Origin: Chitinophaga silvisoli
GTDB taxonomy: Bacteria > Bacteroidota > Bacteroidia > Chitinophagales > Chitinophagaceae
Length of the DNA: 64,000 bases
NCBI RefSeq assembly: GCF_003412465.1
Contig: NZ_QTJV01000002.1
Span: 310,001-374,000 of the forward strand
Direction of reading: 5' to 3'
The number at the start of each line of letters is the position of its first letter. Position 1 is the first letter of the stretch. The translations under genes were made by a program, and so were the position numbers. The notes beneath the pieces are model-generated. The model was not told the DNA's origin, searched no databases, and worked only from the letters and a program-made list of their open reading frames with translations. Shown here one piece after another: positions 17,476 through 26,900 of the stretch.

Positions 17476-18024
17476 CTACAGCAGCTCTCTTAGTTTGACA
17501 ACTGCGCGCTGTACCAGGTTGCGAACTGACTGCTCATTCACTCCCATGATGCCGGAGATTTCCTCCCAGCTGAAATTATCGTAAAACCGTAAGCGGATGG
17601 CTTCCTGTTGTCTTACCGGCAGCTGGCGCATAGCCTTTTGGAGGCGAAGCTGTTGTAACAGGTCCTCTTCGCCCATTATCCGCATTTCCTCTGCAGAGGC
17701 TTCTTCCTGCAATGACCAATCCAGGACCTGGGCCGCCTTAGCATCTGACAAACGATGCAAACGCCTCCGCAAAGACCTGAACAGATAATATTTCACAGAA
17801 GTGGTCGCTGAAAGATTATGCCTTGTACGCCAGAGATCGGCAAAAAGATCCTGCATAGCATCCTGCACCTGTGCAGCATCGCCTGCAAGATGGTAACCAT
17901 AGTTATATAATACAGCAGCAAAACGCCTGTACATCTCACTAAAAGCCTGCTCATCGTCCTGTCTGAAGGCATTCCACAGTACCTCTTCCGCTATGAATGA
18001 CTGATAGCTGTTTCCGGACCCCAA
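17476..18024 (-). CDS. ECF-type RNA polymerase sigma factor (FecI/SigE-like)
   Basis: 182 residues with region 2 (AFSEMYRRFAAVLYNYGYHL, DAMQDLFADLWRTR) and region 4 (LPVRQQEAIRLRFYDNFSWEEIS, NEQSVRNLVQRAVVKLRE, a helix-turn-helix). This is the usual architecture of the sigma factors that pair with FecR in Bacteroidota glycan loci. Its likely target is the SusC-SusD-DUF3823 transcript downstream. A terminator-type hairpin lies about 130 bases upstream on the same strand, so its own transcription may be attenuated or start downstream of that hairpin. Confidence 0.95.
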   Translation of the reverse strand: MGSGNSYQSFIAEEVLWNAFRQDDEQAFSEMYRRFAAVLYNYGYHLAGDAAQVQDAMQDLFADLWRTRHNLSATTSVKYYLFRSLRRRLHRLSDAKAAQVLDWSLQEEASAEEMRIMGEEDLLQQLRLQKAMRQLPVRQQEAIRLRFYDNFSWEEISGIMGVNEQSVRNLVQRAVVKLRELL

Positions 18025-18159
18025 TTTACCTGATTTAAAAAAGTATCACCTGTAGTAATAGTATTGTTTACCAGTCCATTCTCACTGGCTGCGGGGACTA
18101 AACTACGAACTATAAAAATCATTTACGAATCATTACTTCCTCCGGGATGAGTTAGACCC

Positions 18160-18190
18160 AAAAAAATGGGGCCTGATAAATATCAGGCCC
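18160..18190 (-). terminator. Terminator-type hairpin upstream of the ECF sigma gene
   Basis: A 10-bp perfect stem (GGGCCTGATA, 18169-18178, with its complement at 18181-18190); read leftward it is followed by a T-run (ATTTTTTT). It lies after the 6-residue ORF at 18199-18219 and before the sigma gene, so it could act as an attenuator or end a small leader transcript. Confidence 0.65.
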
Positions 18191-18198
18191 TCCCCAAA

Positions 18199-18219
18199 TT
18201 AACCATTAAAAAAACTCAT
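18199..18219 (-). promoter_or_regulatory. Six-codon leader ORF ahead of a terminator hairpin
   Basis: ATG AGT TTT TTT AAT GGT TAA encodes MSFFNG and stops 9 bases before the terminator stem. A TATTTTTG box (18237-18244, minus strand) that matches the TAnnTTTG -7 consensus lies 18 bases upstream, so a transcript of roughly 75 bases is plausible. Leader-peptide control of the sigma gene is an inference. Confidence 0.35.
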
Positions 18220-18383
18220 TTGAATTTTGCTTAAATCAAAAATAGAATGAATCTCTATCAAAATTGTTAATCATAAGTTAATGATTCTAAATAATATGGG
18301 GAGGTAATAACCGTGGTATTAGAATGATAAGTACATGTTCAAAATGGGTTGTTTAATAAATCCGATGCCGCAATACCTGCCAT

Positions 18384-18417
18384 AAAAAAAAGGTCCCCGC
18401 AAAAAATTGCAGGGACT
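18384..18417 (-). terminator. Second orphan intrinsic terminator, minus strand
   Basis: GTCCCCGCAA pairs with TTGCAGGGAC (one G-U) and is followed leftward by eight T. No gene on this strand precedes it within 200 bases, so it may end a short untranslated RNA or antisense transcript reading away from the WYL regulator. Confidence 0.6.
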
Positions 18418-18619
18418 TACCATTTAACCTATATTCTGTACTGTAGCATCAAAATTTTAAATATTTTTCAGAGGTTTAGACCTTTTCTCTATTTCTATAC
18501 TGCTAATCGCTTCTCTAAAGTGTCGCTCTCAAATATTTTCTGTATATAAGACGGTGTTTAATATCCGAAGTTTAACGGGTTTCAATTTTTTTTTTCATTT
18601 TATTTCTAATTTTCCGGCC

Positions 18620-19579
18620 ATGAACAGGATAGACCGCCTTTCCGCCATACTTATTCAGCTCCAGGGCAAGAAAATTGTGAAGGCTGCTGAGATAGCAGAA
18701 CGCTTTCAAATCAGTCTCCGGACTGTATATCGTGATGTAAGAGCCTTGCAGGAGGCCGGGGTACCTGTAGGTGCGGAGGCTGGTACGGGTTATTACCTGG
18801 TGGAAGGTTATCACCTGCCCCCGGTAATGTTTAACAGGGAAGAGGCAGCTGCGCTGCTTACAGGCGAGAAGATGATGGCCCAGCTAAGCGACCATTCCAA
18901 CAGGAAGCAATTTGGCAATGCTATGCAGAAGATCAGGGCGGTGTTGCGGAGCAGTGAAAAAGATTTCCTGGAATCGCTGGAAGAGAATATTGCTGTAATC
19001 AGCCGCCGGCCACCGGAAGACAGTGAGTTTCCTAACCGCTTTCTTTCTGATATTCAATATGCCCTGGGCAAGCACCTGATGCTCCGGCTCGATTACTTTG
19101 CACTCCACAACGAAACCCTGACGCATAGAGAAGTAGAGCCCATCGGTATCATTTACATGATGGGATACTGGTACCTCATTGCCTGGTGCAGGCTCCGGCA
19201 TGCTTACCGGAATTTCAGGATGGACCGGATCCGTAACCTGGGAGTATCGGATGTTTCTTATGACAGAGACAGGCATATATCTTTAAAGGAATACATGGAG
19301 AAATATGCAGAACCAGCTGCTTATCCACACGTGGTAAAGTTGCGGTTTACGGCTGTCATGGCAAAAAAGCTGGGGAATCAGCGGTTTTATTATGGTTTGA
19401 TGGAAGAGCAGTCGGTAGGGGAGTGTGTGGAGATGACATTTCTGACTTCTCACCTGGATTGGTTTGGGAGGTGGGTGCTGACGATTGGGAAGGAGGTGGA
19501 AATAATCGGTCCGGAGGAGTTGAAGGAGCACATGCGGGTGTTAGCAAAAGAAATTTATGAGCATTACCTACTGACATAA
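18620..19579 (+). CDS. YafY-type HTH/WYL-domain transcriptional regulator
   Basis: 319 residues from the ATG at 18620, where the family's N-terminus begins (MNRIDRLSAILIQLQ). A winged helix-turn-helix at about 1-60 (KAAEIAERFQISLRTVYRDVRAL) is followed by a linker and a WYL domain whose core reads GYWYLIAWCRLRHAYRNFRMDRI at about 185-207, and a WCX-like C-terminus. WYL regulators sense small ligands or nucleic acid. The stop codon overlaps an ATG (TAATG) of the following GyrI-like frame, and the two are probably functionally linked. Confidence 0.92.
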   Translation: MNRIDRLSAILIQLQGKKIVKAAEIAERFQISLRTVYRDVRALQEAGVPVGAEAGTGYYLVEGYHLPPVMFNREEAAALLTGEKMMAQLSDHSNRKQFGNAMQKIRAVLRSSEKDFLESLEENIAVISRRPPEDSEFPNRFLSDIQYALGKHLMLRLDYFALHNETLTHREVEPIGIIYMMGYWYLIAWCRLRHAYRNFRMDRIRNLGVSDVSYDRDRHISLKEYMEKYAEPAAYPHVVKLRFTAVMAKKLGNQRFYYGLMEEQSVGECVEMTFLTSHLDWFGRWVLTIGKEVEIIGPEELKEHMRVLAKEIYEHYLLT

Positions 19580-19626
19580 TGTTGTCACCCGGCCCACTTT
19601 CCTTTGCATTATTAACGCTAATGCAC

Positions 19627-20244
19627 ATGTCAAAAACAGATCTTACCAAAACCTATAAGGAACTCTACACCGCTAGTGCCAAACCGGCTTTACTCTTCGT
19701 GCCCCCCGGTCACTATCTCTCTATCGAAGGCCAGGGCGATCCCAACGGCGAGCACTTTGCTGCCTGTACCCAGGCCCTGTATACCGCCGCTTATGGCATC
19801 AAAATGCATTATAAAAAAATGGAACTGGACTTCGTAGTCTGCAAGCTCGAAGGCCTCTGGTGGGTAGATGATGTGGAAAACTATACTGATTTCCGCGAAG
19901 TAATGGAGGTGTCCCGTGATCAGTGGCACTGGCAACTCCTCATCCGTATGCCGGACTTCATCAATAAGAATGATGTAAAAGCCATTTTGAAAAAGACCTA
20001 TCAAAAGAAACCAGTTCCACATTTCAACCAGGTCTACCTGCAAACCCTGGCCGAAGGGCAAAGCGTACAGATCCTGCATACAGGTCCTTATGCTACCGAA
20101 CCGGTATCCTTACAGCTCTTACATGACTTTATGGAAGAAAAAGGCCTCACCTGGAATGGGCGGCACCATGAAATATACCTCAGCGACCCACGCAAAACTG
20201 CGCCGGAAAAGCTGAAAACAATCTTAAGACAACCGGTAAAATAA
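19627..20244 (+). CDS. GyrI-like small-molecule-binding domain protein
   Basis: 205 residues starting MSKTDLTKTYKELYTAS. The sequence follows the family of stand-alone GyrI-like proteins: early FVPPGHYLSIEGQGDPNG, central MELDFVVCKLEGLWW, and late ILHTGPYATEPVSLQLLHDF. The fold (SOUL/GyrI) binds hydrophobic small molecules, and some members are hydrolases. Earlier in-frame starts exist at 19579 (overlapping the regulator stop) and 19621; the 19627 start matches the family's usual N-terminus. A CTTTGCATTA motif just upstream may be part of its own promoter. It probably acts in the response sensed by the adjacent WYL regulator. Confidence 0.88.
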   Translation: MSKTDLTKTYKELYTASAKPALLFVPPGHYLSIEGQGDPNGEHFAACTQALYTAAYGIKMHYKKMELDFVVCKLEGLWWVDDVENYTDFREVMEVSRDQWHWQLLIRMPDFINKNDVKAILKKTYQKKPVPHFNQVYLQTLAEGQSVQILHTGPYATEPVSLQLLHDFMEEKGLTWNGRHHEIYLSDPRKTAPEKLKTILRQPVK

Positions 20245-20255
20245 ATCGGAACGGG

Positions 20256-20993
20256 TTATTTTTCTCCCAGCCCCAGCAGCTCTATGGCCTGCTGTGCAGC
20301 AATCTGGCTGGCATCCTTCTTATTGAAAGCCTTACCACTGCAAATGAGCTCCCCATCTACTACTGCACCTACAGTAAAGATGCGGCGGCCATTGTCCATC
20401 TGTTCTTCCAGCAGGTCGAACTCCAGGGTCTTGCCGTGCTTATTGGCCCATCCGTACAGCTTGTTTTTGTGGTTCATTTCCACACTTTCAAGCAGTTCCA
20501 GATCAATGTAAGGCATGATGATGCGTTGATGCACAAACTGTTTGGTACGGTTGTAACCTTTGTCAAGGTACACAGCGCCAACCAGTGCTTCGAGGGTATT
20601 ACCGAAAATCTGGGAAATCTTCAGGAAGCTATTGTACTTATCATAAATGGTCAGCTTACGCAGGCCCATTTTGATAGCAATATCATTAAGCTGCTGGCGG
20701 TTCACAATTTTGGACCGCATTTCGGTGAGATAGCCTTCTGTCTTATAAGGATATTTCTTGAAGAGGTAATCGCCGATAATGGCACCAAGGATGGCATCAC
20801 CGAGGTATTCCAGCCTTTCATTGCTCTCAAGAAACTTCTCCTTGCTCGAGCGATGGCTCAGGGCGACTTCATACAATGAGAAATTGCCCGGGGCAAAGCC
20901 CAGCAGGTTATACAGATCCTTGTAAAGACTTCTCTTACCGGATACAAATCGATATAAAAATCCTGGCAGTAATTTCACACAATCAAGCAACAA
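20256..20993 (-). CDS. rnc: Ribonuclease III
   Basis: 245 residues. The catalytic signature NERLEYLGDAILG (about 58-70) and the second acidic cluster GNTLEALVGAVYLDKG (about 131-146) supply the Mg2+ ligands, and a double-stranded RNA-binding domain occupies about 175-242 (NKLYGWANKHGK, KDASQIAAQQAIELL). It cleaves double-stranded RNA, including rRNA precursors. The start overlaps the end of fabF by 11 bases, so it is translated from the acpP-fabF-rnc transcript, an arrangement common in Bacteroidota. Confidence 0.97.
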   Translation of the reverse strand: MLLDCVKLLPGFLYRFVSGKRSLYKDLYNLLGFAPGNFSLYEVALSHRSSKEKFLESNERLEYLGDAILGAIIGDYLFKKYPYKTEGYLTEMRSKIVNRQQLNDIAIKMGLRKLTIYDKYNSFLKISQIFGNTLEALVGAVYLDKGYNRTKQFVHQRIIMPYIDLELLESVEMNHKNKLYGWANKHGKTLEFDLLEEQMDNGRRIFTVGAVVDGELICSGKAFNKKDASQIAAQQAIELLGLGEK

Positions 20994-22236
20994 ATTTTTT
21001 GAAAATCACGGATGCATTATGCCCTCCAAAACCGAAGGTATTACTTAATGCAGCGTTTACTTCTCTATGTTGTGCGACGTTAAAGGTAAAATTTAATTTG
21101 GGATCCAGCTCCGGATCATCAGTAAAATGATTAATGGTAGGAGGAATAATACCATGTATAACAGACATGATAGCAGCAATTGACTCAATGGCACCGGCAG
21201 CGCCTAATAAGTGACCAGTCATAGACTTGGTGGAGCTGATATTCAATCGATATGCATCTTCACCAAATACCTGTTGGATCGCTTTTACTTCGGCAATGTC
21301 TCCAAGTGGAGTGGAAGTACCGTGTACGTTAATATAGTCAATTGCATTGGGTTGCATTCCAGCGTCTAACAGGGCCATTCGCATTACGTTCATAGCGCCT
21401 AATCCCTCTGGATGGGGTGCTGTGATATGATAGGCATCTGCTGTAGCGCCACCTCCTGCCAGTTCAGCATAAATTTTGGCACCTCTAGCAATCGCATGTT
21501 CATAGGATTCTAGCACCAGTGCTCCCGCACCTTCTCCCATTACGAAACCATCACGGTTCAGGTCAAAGGGCCTGGAGGCTGTGGCCGGGTCATCATTTCG
21601 CTCGGATAGGGCCTTCATAGCGTTAAAACCGCCTACACAGGCATCGTTTATAACGTTTTCGGATCCTCCGGTGATCATTACATCCGCCCTGCCGTACCTG
21701 ATGTACTGCATGGCCTCTATAATGGCATTTGTTGCAGAAGCACACGCTGACACCACTGAGAAATTGGGTCCTCTGAAACCGTGGCGTATAGAAATGTGTC
21801 CTGCCGCAATGTCGATAATTAACCGGGCTATTAGGAAAGGACTAAAGCGGGGAGTCCCGTCGCCCTGACCGAAATCTTTCATTTCCTGACAGAAATTGAT
21901 CATACCTCCAATACCAGAACCCCAGATTACCCCAACCCTGTCCATATCGACAGAATTACGGTCAATCCCGGCATCTTGTACCGCCTGGTCAGCAGCTATC
22001 ACAGCCGTCTGCGTGAAAGGATCCATCTTACGGGCTTCCTTCTTGTCCAGGTAATTGGTCGCATCAAAGTTCTTCAGTTCGCAAGCAAAACGGGTTTTGA
22101 ACTTGGAAGCATCAAATTGTGTAATAGGCCCGGCACCGGATACACCGTCCGTCAATCCCTTCCAGTATTCGGATACGGAATTGCCGAGCGGTGTAAGTGC
22201 GCCTAAACCTGTAACGACTACTCGTCTTGGTTGCAT
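20983..22236 (-). CDS. fabF: 3-oxoacyl-ACP synthase II
   Basis: 417 residues starting MQPRRVVVTGLGALTPLG. The thiolase-fold active site is complete: nucleophilic Cys in VVSACASATNAI (about 162), and two His in NVHGTSTPLGD and KSMTGHLLGAAG, plus the GFGGHNASVIF C-terminus. It condenses malonyl-ACP with acyl-ACP in fatty-acid elongation. It follows acpP after 24 bases and overlaps rnc. Confidence 0.98.
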   Translation of the reverse strand: MQPRRVVVTGLGALTPLGNSVSEYWKGLTDGVSGAGPITQFDASKFKTRFACELKNFDATNYLDKKEARKMDPFTQTAVIAADQAVQDAGIDRNSVDMDRVGVIWGSGIGGMINFCQEMKDFGQGDGTPRFSPFLIARLIIDIAAGHISIRHGFRGPNFSVVSACASATNAIIEAMQYIRYGRADVMITGGSENVINDACVGGFNAMKALSERNDDPATASRPFDLNRDGFVMGEGAGALVLESYEHAIARGAKIYAELAGGGATADAYHITAPHPEGLGAMNVMRMALLDAGMQPNAIDYINVHGTSTPLGDIAEVKAIQQVFGEDAYRLNISSTKSMTGHLLGAAGAIESIAAIMSVIHGIIPPTINHFTDDPELDPKLNFTFNVAQHREVNAALSNTFGFGGHNASVIFKKFVA

Positions 22237-22260
22237 TAAAACAAATCTGATTAAGTAGGA

Positions 22261-22497
22261 TTATTTTACATGTTCTTCCAGGTAAGCAACTGCCTGGCCA
22301 ACAGTAGTAATAGTTTCAGCTTGTTCGTCAGGAATGGAGATGTTGAATTCTTTTTCGAATTCCATGATCAGTTCTACCGTATCCAAAGAGTCAGCGCCCA
22401 GGTCGTTGGTGAAGGAGGCTTCAGGAGTTACCTCAGCTTCGTCAACGCCCAATTTGTCAATAATGATCTTTTTAACTCTTGATGCAATGTCTGACAT
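22261..22497 (-). CDS. acpP: Acyl carrier protein
   Basis: 78 residues from the ATG at 22497 ([18 protein letters not shown]). The phosphopantetheine-bearing serine is Ser37 in [12 protein letters not shown], and the protein is acidic as expected. In-frame sequence upstream of 22497 lies in the promoter and is not part of the protein. It carries acyl chains for FabF, encoded directly downstream. Confidence 0.98.
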   Translation of the reverse strand: MSDIASRVKKIIIDKLGVDEAEVTPEASFTNDLGADSLDTVELIMEFEKEFNISIPDEQAETITTVGQAVAYLEEHVK

Positions 22498-22530
22498 AAT
22501 TTTAAGTGTTTTTGGTTTAAAACTTGAGTG

Positions 22531-22559
22531 CAAAAATATAATTTTTATTGAATTGACAA
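22531..22559 (-). promoter_or_regulatory. Promoter of the acpP-fabF-rnc operon
   Basis: Read leftward: TTG, 18 bases, then TATTTTTG, an exact TAnnTTTG -7 box with near-ideal spacing to the -33 element of Bacteroidota promoters. It lies about 34 bases before the acpP ATG. Confidence 0.7.
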
Positions 22560-22813
22560 GAATAGCGCCCAATTTTACCCAATTTACTTTAGTGTTATAG
22601 CCCCTAAACCCCACCCCATAAAGGATTAGCCAGATATTTCGAATTCCTCAATTCCCTGGCAAACACCCCTTTTCACCTCCGTATATGCTTCAAAGTACAC
22701 ATATAATAATGCCTTTATTTGCCATTCAACCGCCTATTAAGCCTCCTATATACCCATAAATGACAATTAACGCTAATTAACACATGAACCTCCCTATCAG
22801 CATGGGCTTTTAT

Positions 22814-22821
22814 TAAATTTG
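22814..22821 (+). promoter_or_regulatory. -7 box of the RND efflux operon promoter
   Basis: TAAATTTG matches TAnnTTTG 38 bases before the adaptor gene's ATG. No convincing -33 TTG was seen at the usual distance. Confidence 0.5.
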
Positions 22822-22859
22822 CCCCGGGCAATATCCCCTCAACATAAATATGCGAACAA

Positions 22860-23942
22860 ATGGCTGGTAACAAAAAGTTCCTGAAAACAGTCGTTTACCT
22901 GATCCTGGCTGTAGTTATTATTGGTATTATCTATACCAGGTTCGCTGCTCCTAAAAAAGCAGCTGCACCCAACAAAGACACTGTACGTGGTAGCAAAGGA
23001 AACAAACCCTTGCTGGTAGACGCTTTTATTGTACACACCTCCTCCCTGAATGAAGTTATTGATGCGAGCGGTACCCTTCAAAGCAATGAAGAAGTTCAGA
23101 TCCAACCCGAAATTACCGGCAAAGTCACTGGCCTCTTCTTTAAAGAAGGTACCCAGGTAGCCAAAGGAGCCCTCCTCGTCAAAATCTATGACGAAGACCT
23201 CAAAGCTCAGCTGGCTAAACTGGAACTTCAACAGCAACTGGCCAAAACAACCCTCGAAAGACAGGAAAACCTCCTGAAGATCAATGGTATCAGCCGCCAG
23301 GATGTAGACGTAACCCGCAACCAGGTGAGCGCCTACGCCGCAGATATGCAATATACCCGTACCCAGCTCCAGAAAACCGAACTCAGAGCCCCCTTCAATG
23401 GCCGCCTCGGACTGCGCAATATCAGCCTCGGGGCTATTGTAAACAATACCACTATTATTACCACCCTGCAGCAAATAGACCCGCTCAAAGTTGATTTCAC
23501 CGTCCCGGAAAAGTATCGCAACGCCGTTAAACAAGGCGATGCTGTCAACTTCAAGGTAGCCGGCGACGCAAATTCTTACAAAGGACAGATCTACGCCATC
23601 GACCCGAAAATCGATCTCGCTACCCGCACGATCAAATTAAGAGCGATCGTACCGAACCCCGGTCAACTACTGCCCGGCGCTTTTGCTAACGTACAAATCG
23701 CCCTCCGTAATATGCCGGATGCCCTCATGATTCCTTCACAGGCCGTCATTCCCGGTACCCGCGACAAAAAAGTGATCATTGCCGACCAGGGTAAAGCAAA
23801 ATTTGTTGTTGTAGAAACAGGTCTCCGGGATGCTGACAACGTTCAGATTACCAGTGGCCTCAGCAAAGGAGATACCGTAGTCACCAGCGGTATGTTGCAG
23901 CTAAAGCCCGGTATGGTACTGAAGTATAACAAGATCAATTAA
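22860..23942 (+). CDS. RND efflux periplasmic adaptor (membrane fusion protein)
   Basis: 360 residues: an N-terminal membrane anchor (about 8-27, TVVYLILAVVIIGIIYT), a lipoyl-like half (EVQIQPEITGKVTGLFFKEGTQVAKGALL), an alpha-hairpin with coiled coil (about 115-175), the second lipoyl half (TELRAPFNGRLGL, about 180), a beta-barrel and a membrane-proximal domain. It links the inner-membrane pump to the TolC-like channel in the next two genes, 12 bases and immediate abutment apart. Substrates cannot be read from the sequence. Confidence 0.96.
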   Translation: MAGNKKFLKTVVYLILAVVIIGIIYTRFAAPKKAAAPNKDTVRGSKGNKPLLVDAFIVHTSSLNEVIDASGTLQSNEEVQIQPEITGKVTGLFFKEGTQVAKGALLVKIYDEDLKAQLAKLELQQQLAKTTLERQENLLKINGISRQDVDVTRNQVSAYAADMQYTRTQLQKTELRAPFNGRLGLRNISLGAIVNNTTIITTLQQIDPLKVDFTVPEKYRNAVKQGDAVNFKVAGDANSYKGQIYAIDPKIDLATRTIKLRAIVPNPGQLLPGAFANVQIALRNMPDALMIPSQAVIPGTRDKKVIIADQGKAKFVVVETGLRDADNVQITSGLSKGDTVVTSGMLQLKPGMVLKYNKIN

Positions 23943-23954
23943 ATTATGTAGACC

Positions 23955-26900
23955 ATGAGCCTACCCTCTCTATCGCTCAAACGTCCTGTATTTGCCATCG
24001 TGATGAACATTATCATTGTCATCTTTGGCTTCGTGGGCTTCAACTTCCTGGGGGTAAGGGACTTCCCTGCCATAGATCCACCCATCGTAAACGTGCGCAC
24101 CTCTTATGCTGGTGCCAACTCTGATATTATTGAAACACAGATCACCGAGCCACTCGAAAAATCTATTAACGGGATTGCCGGTATCAAAAATATATCGTCC
24201 AGCAGCAGCCAGGGTACTTCCAATATCACCGTTGAATTTGAACTGGGTATTGACCTGGAAGCCGCTACCAACGACGTGCGCGATAAAGTATCGCAGGCCC
24301 TCCGGAACCTGCCCCCCGATATCGATGCACCCCCTGTAGTATCTAAAGAAGATGCCAATTCGGACTATATCCTGTCCATGACCCTGCAGAGCAGCACCCG
24401 CAACCAGCTGGAGATTACGGAATATGCCAACAACGTACTCCTGGAAAGACTGCAGACCATCCCCGGTGTCAGCTCCATCCGCATACTCGGTGAAAAAAAA
24501 TACGCCATGCGGCTCTGGATGGACCCCGCCAGGTTATCGGCCTACAGCCTCACACCTTCCGACGTGCAGCAGGCCCTGGCCCGGGAAAACGTAGAACTGC
24601 CCTCCGGTAAGATCGCCGGGAATGCCACTGAACTGACTGTGCGCACCTTTGGCCGCCTCAACACCGAAGAAGATTTCAATAACCTGATCATCAAGAATGT
24701 CAATAGCAGCGTGATTCATTTCAGGGATATCGGCCAGGCCGTATTAGGCCCTGAAAATGAGGAAACGATCCTGAAAGAATCCGGTGTACCAATGGTGGCC
24801 CTGGCACTCACGCCGCAACCAGGCTCCAACTATGTAGCTATTACCGACGAATTCTATAAAAGGTATGAACAGCTGAAAAAAGACCTGCCATCAGACCTGA
24901 GCACCAATATCGCGATCGATAATACCCGCTTTATCCGCAAGTCTATCGAAGAAGTAGAAGAAACCCTGGTCGTGGCACTGGTACTTGTGATTCTGATCAT
25001 CTACCTCTTCTTCCGCGACTGGCTCATGGCCTTCCGCCCATTGGTAGATATCCCGGTATCCCTCATTGCCGCCTTCTTTATCATGTATATGTGTGGCTTC
25101 ACCATTAATATATTGACACTGCTGGCAATCGTACTCGCCACAGGTCTGGTGGTGGACGACGGTATCGTGGTCACGGAAAATATCTACAAAAAGATTGAAG
25201 CAGGCATGCCACGTATGCAGGCAGCCAAAGAAGGGTCTGAAGAAATCTTCTTTGCCGTTATCGCCACCAGTATTACCCTGGCATTCGTATTCCTGCCGAT
25301 TGTATTCCTGCAGGGCTTCGTAGGCCGCCTGTTCAGGGAATTCGGGATCGTGGTAGCAGGGGCTGTACTCATTTCTGCATTTGTGTCTCTCACACTCACT
25401 CCTGTGTTGAATGTGAAGCTGGGTCGTAAAAAACATACTCACTCCTGGTTCTATACCAAAACAGAGCCTTTCTTCACCTGGATGGAGGATAGCTATCAGC
25501 ATGCGCTGGAGAAATTCATGAAAGTACGCTGGATCGCCACCCTGATTATTATAGGTTGTGTGGCCCTGATCTACTTCATCTTCCGCAACCTGCAGTCAGA
25601 GCTGGCACCGATTGAAGACCGCAGCCAGTTCCGCCTTTCTATTACAGCACCTGAAGGTACTTCCTACGATTATATGGAGCGTTACATGGATGGACTCACC
25701 CAGTTCATGATCGATTCCATTCCTGAAAAGAATATTATACTAACGGTAACCGCCCCGGGCTTTAGCGGGGGTGGTGCGGTAAACAGTGGGTTTGCAAACG
25801 TGGTACTCACAGAACCACATGACAGAACCCGTTCACAGAAAGAAATTGTGAACATGGTGAACCGCAATATGTTCAAATTCTCCGAAGGCAAGGTATTCGC
25901 AATCGAACAGCAAACCATCCAGGTAGGCCGCCGTAGCGGCTTGCCGGTATCCTTTGTATTGCAACATATCAACTTCGATAGTTTATCGAAGGTACTGCCC
26001 ATCTTCCTGGATGAGGCAAACAATGATCCGACCTTCTCTGGTGTGGACGTTGACCTGAAGTTCAATAAACCTGAATTACGTATTCAGATCAATCGTGCCA
26101 AGGCAAGTGAACTGGGTGTATCTGTCGACGATATTTCACAGACCTTACAGCTGGCATTGAGTAATGTACGCTATGGCTACTTTATCCGCAACGGCAAGCA
26201 GTACCAGGTAATGGGCCAGGTATTCCGTGGCAGCCGCGATAAGCCTGCTGACCTGCAGAATTTTTATGTACGCAACAGCAGGGGAGAGGCGATTCAGCTG
26301 GATAATGTGGTGACGATCCAGGAAGAAACCAGTCCGCCAATCATCTATCACTTCAATCGTTATAAATCAGCAACGGTTTCTGCGGGCCTGGCCCCGGGCA
26401 AGACCATAGGCGATGGTATCGATGCCATGTACCGTATTTATAATGACCTGCAAAAGAGAGGAGTGATCGATGATTCTTACAATGCTGCATTATCAGGATC
26501 TTCCAGGGATTATGCAGAAAGTGGCTCCAATACTATGTTTGCATTGGTGCTGGCACTGGTATTGATTTACCTGGTACTGGCTGCACAGTTCGAGAGCTGG
26601 GTCGATCCCTTTATCATCATGCTCACAGTACCACTGGCATTTGCGGGTGCCCTGTTCTCCTTATGGATCTTTGGGCAGACATGGAACATTTTCTCACAGA
26701 TCGGGGTCATTATGTTGATTGGTCTTGTCACCAAGAATGGGATCCTGATCGTAGAGTTTGCAAATCATAAACGGGATGAAGGACTGCCAAAAGCAACAGC
26801 TGCCATAGAAGCGGCAACGATGCGTCTTCGCCCCATCCTGATGACGAGTCTTGCAATGGCCCTGGGCGCATTGCCGATTGCGATGTCACTGGGTGCTGCA

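Noticed and set aside
22498..22614. 39-residue N-terminal extension of acyl carrier protein
   Set aside because: It covers the operon promoter; acyl carrier proteins start at the MSD position.
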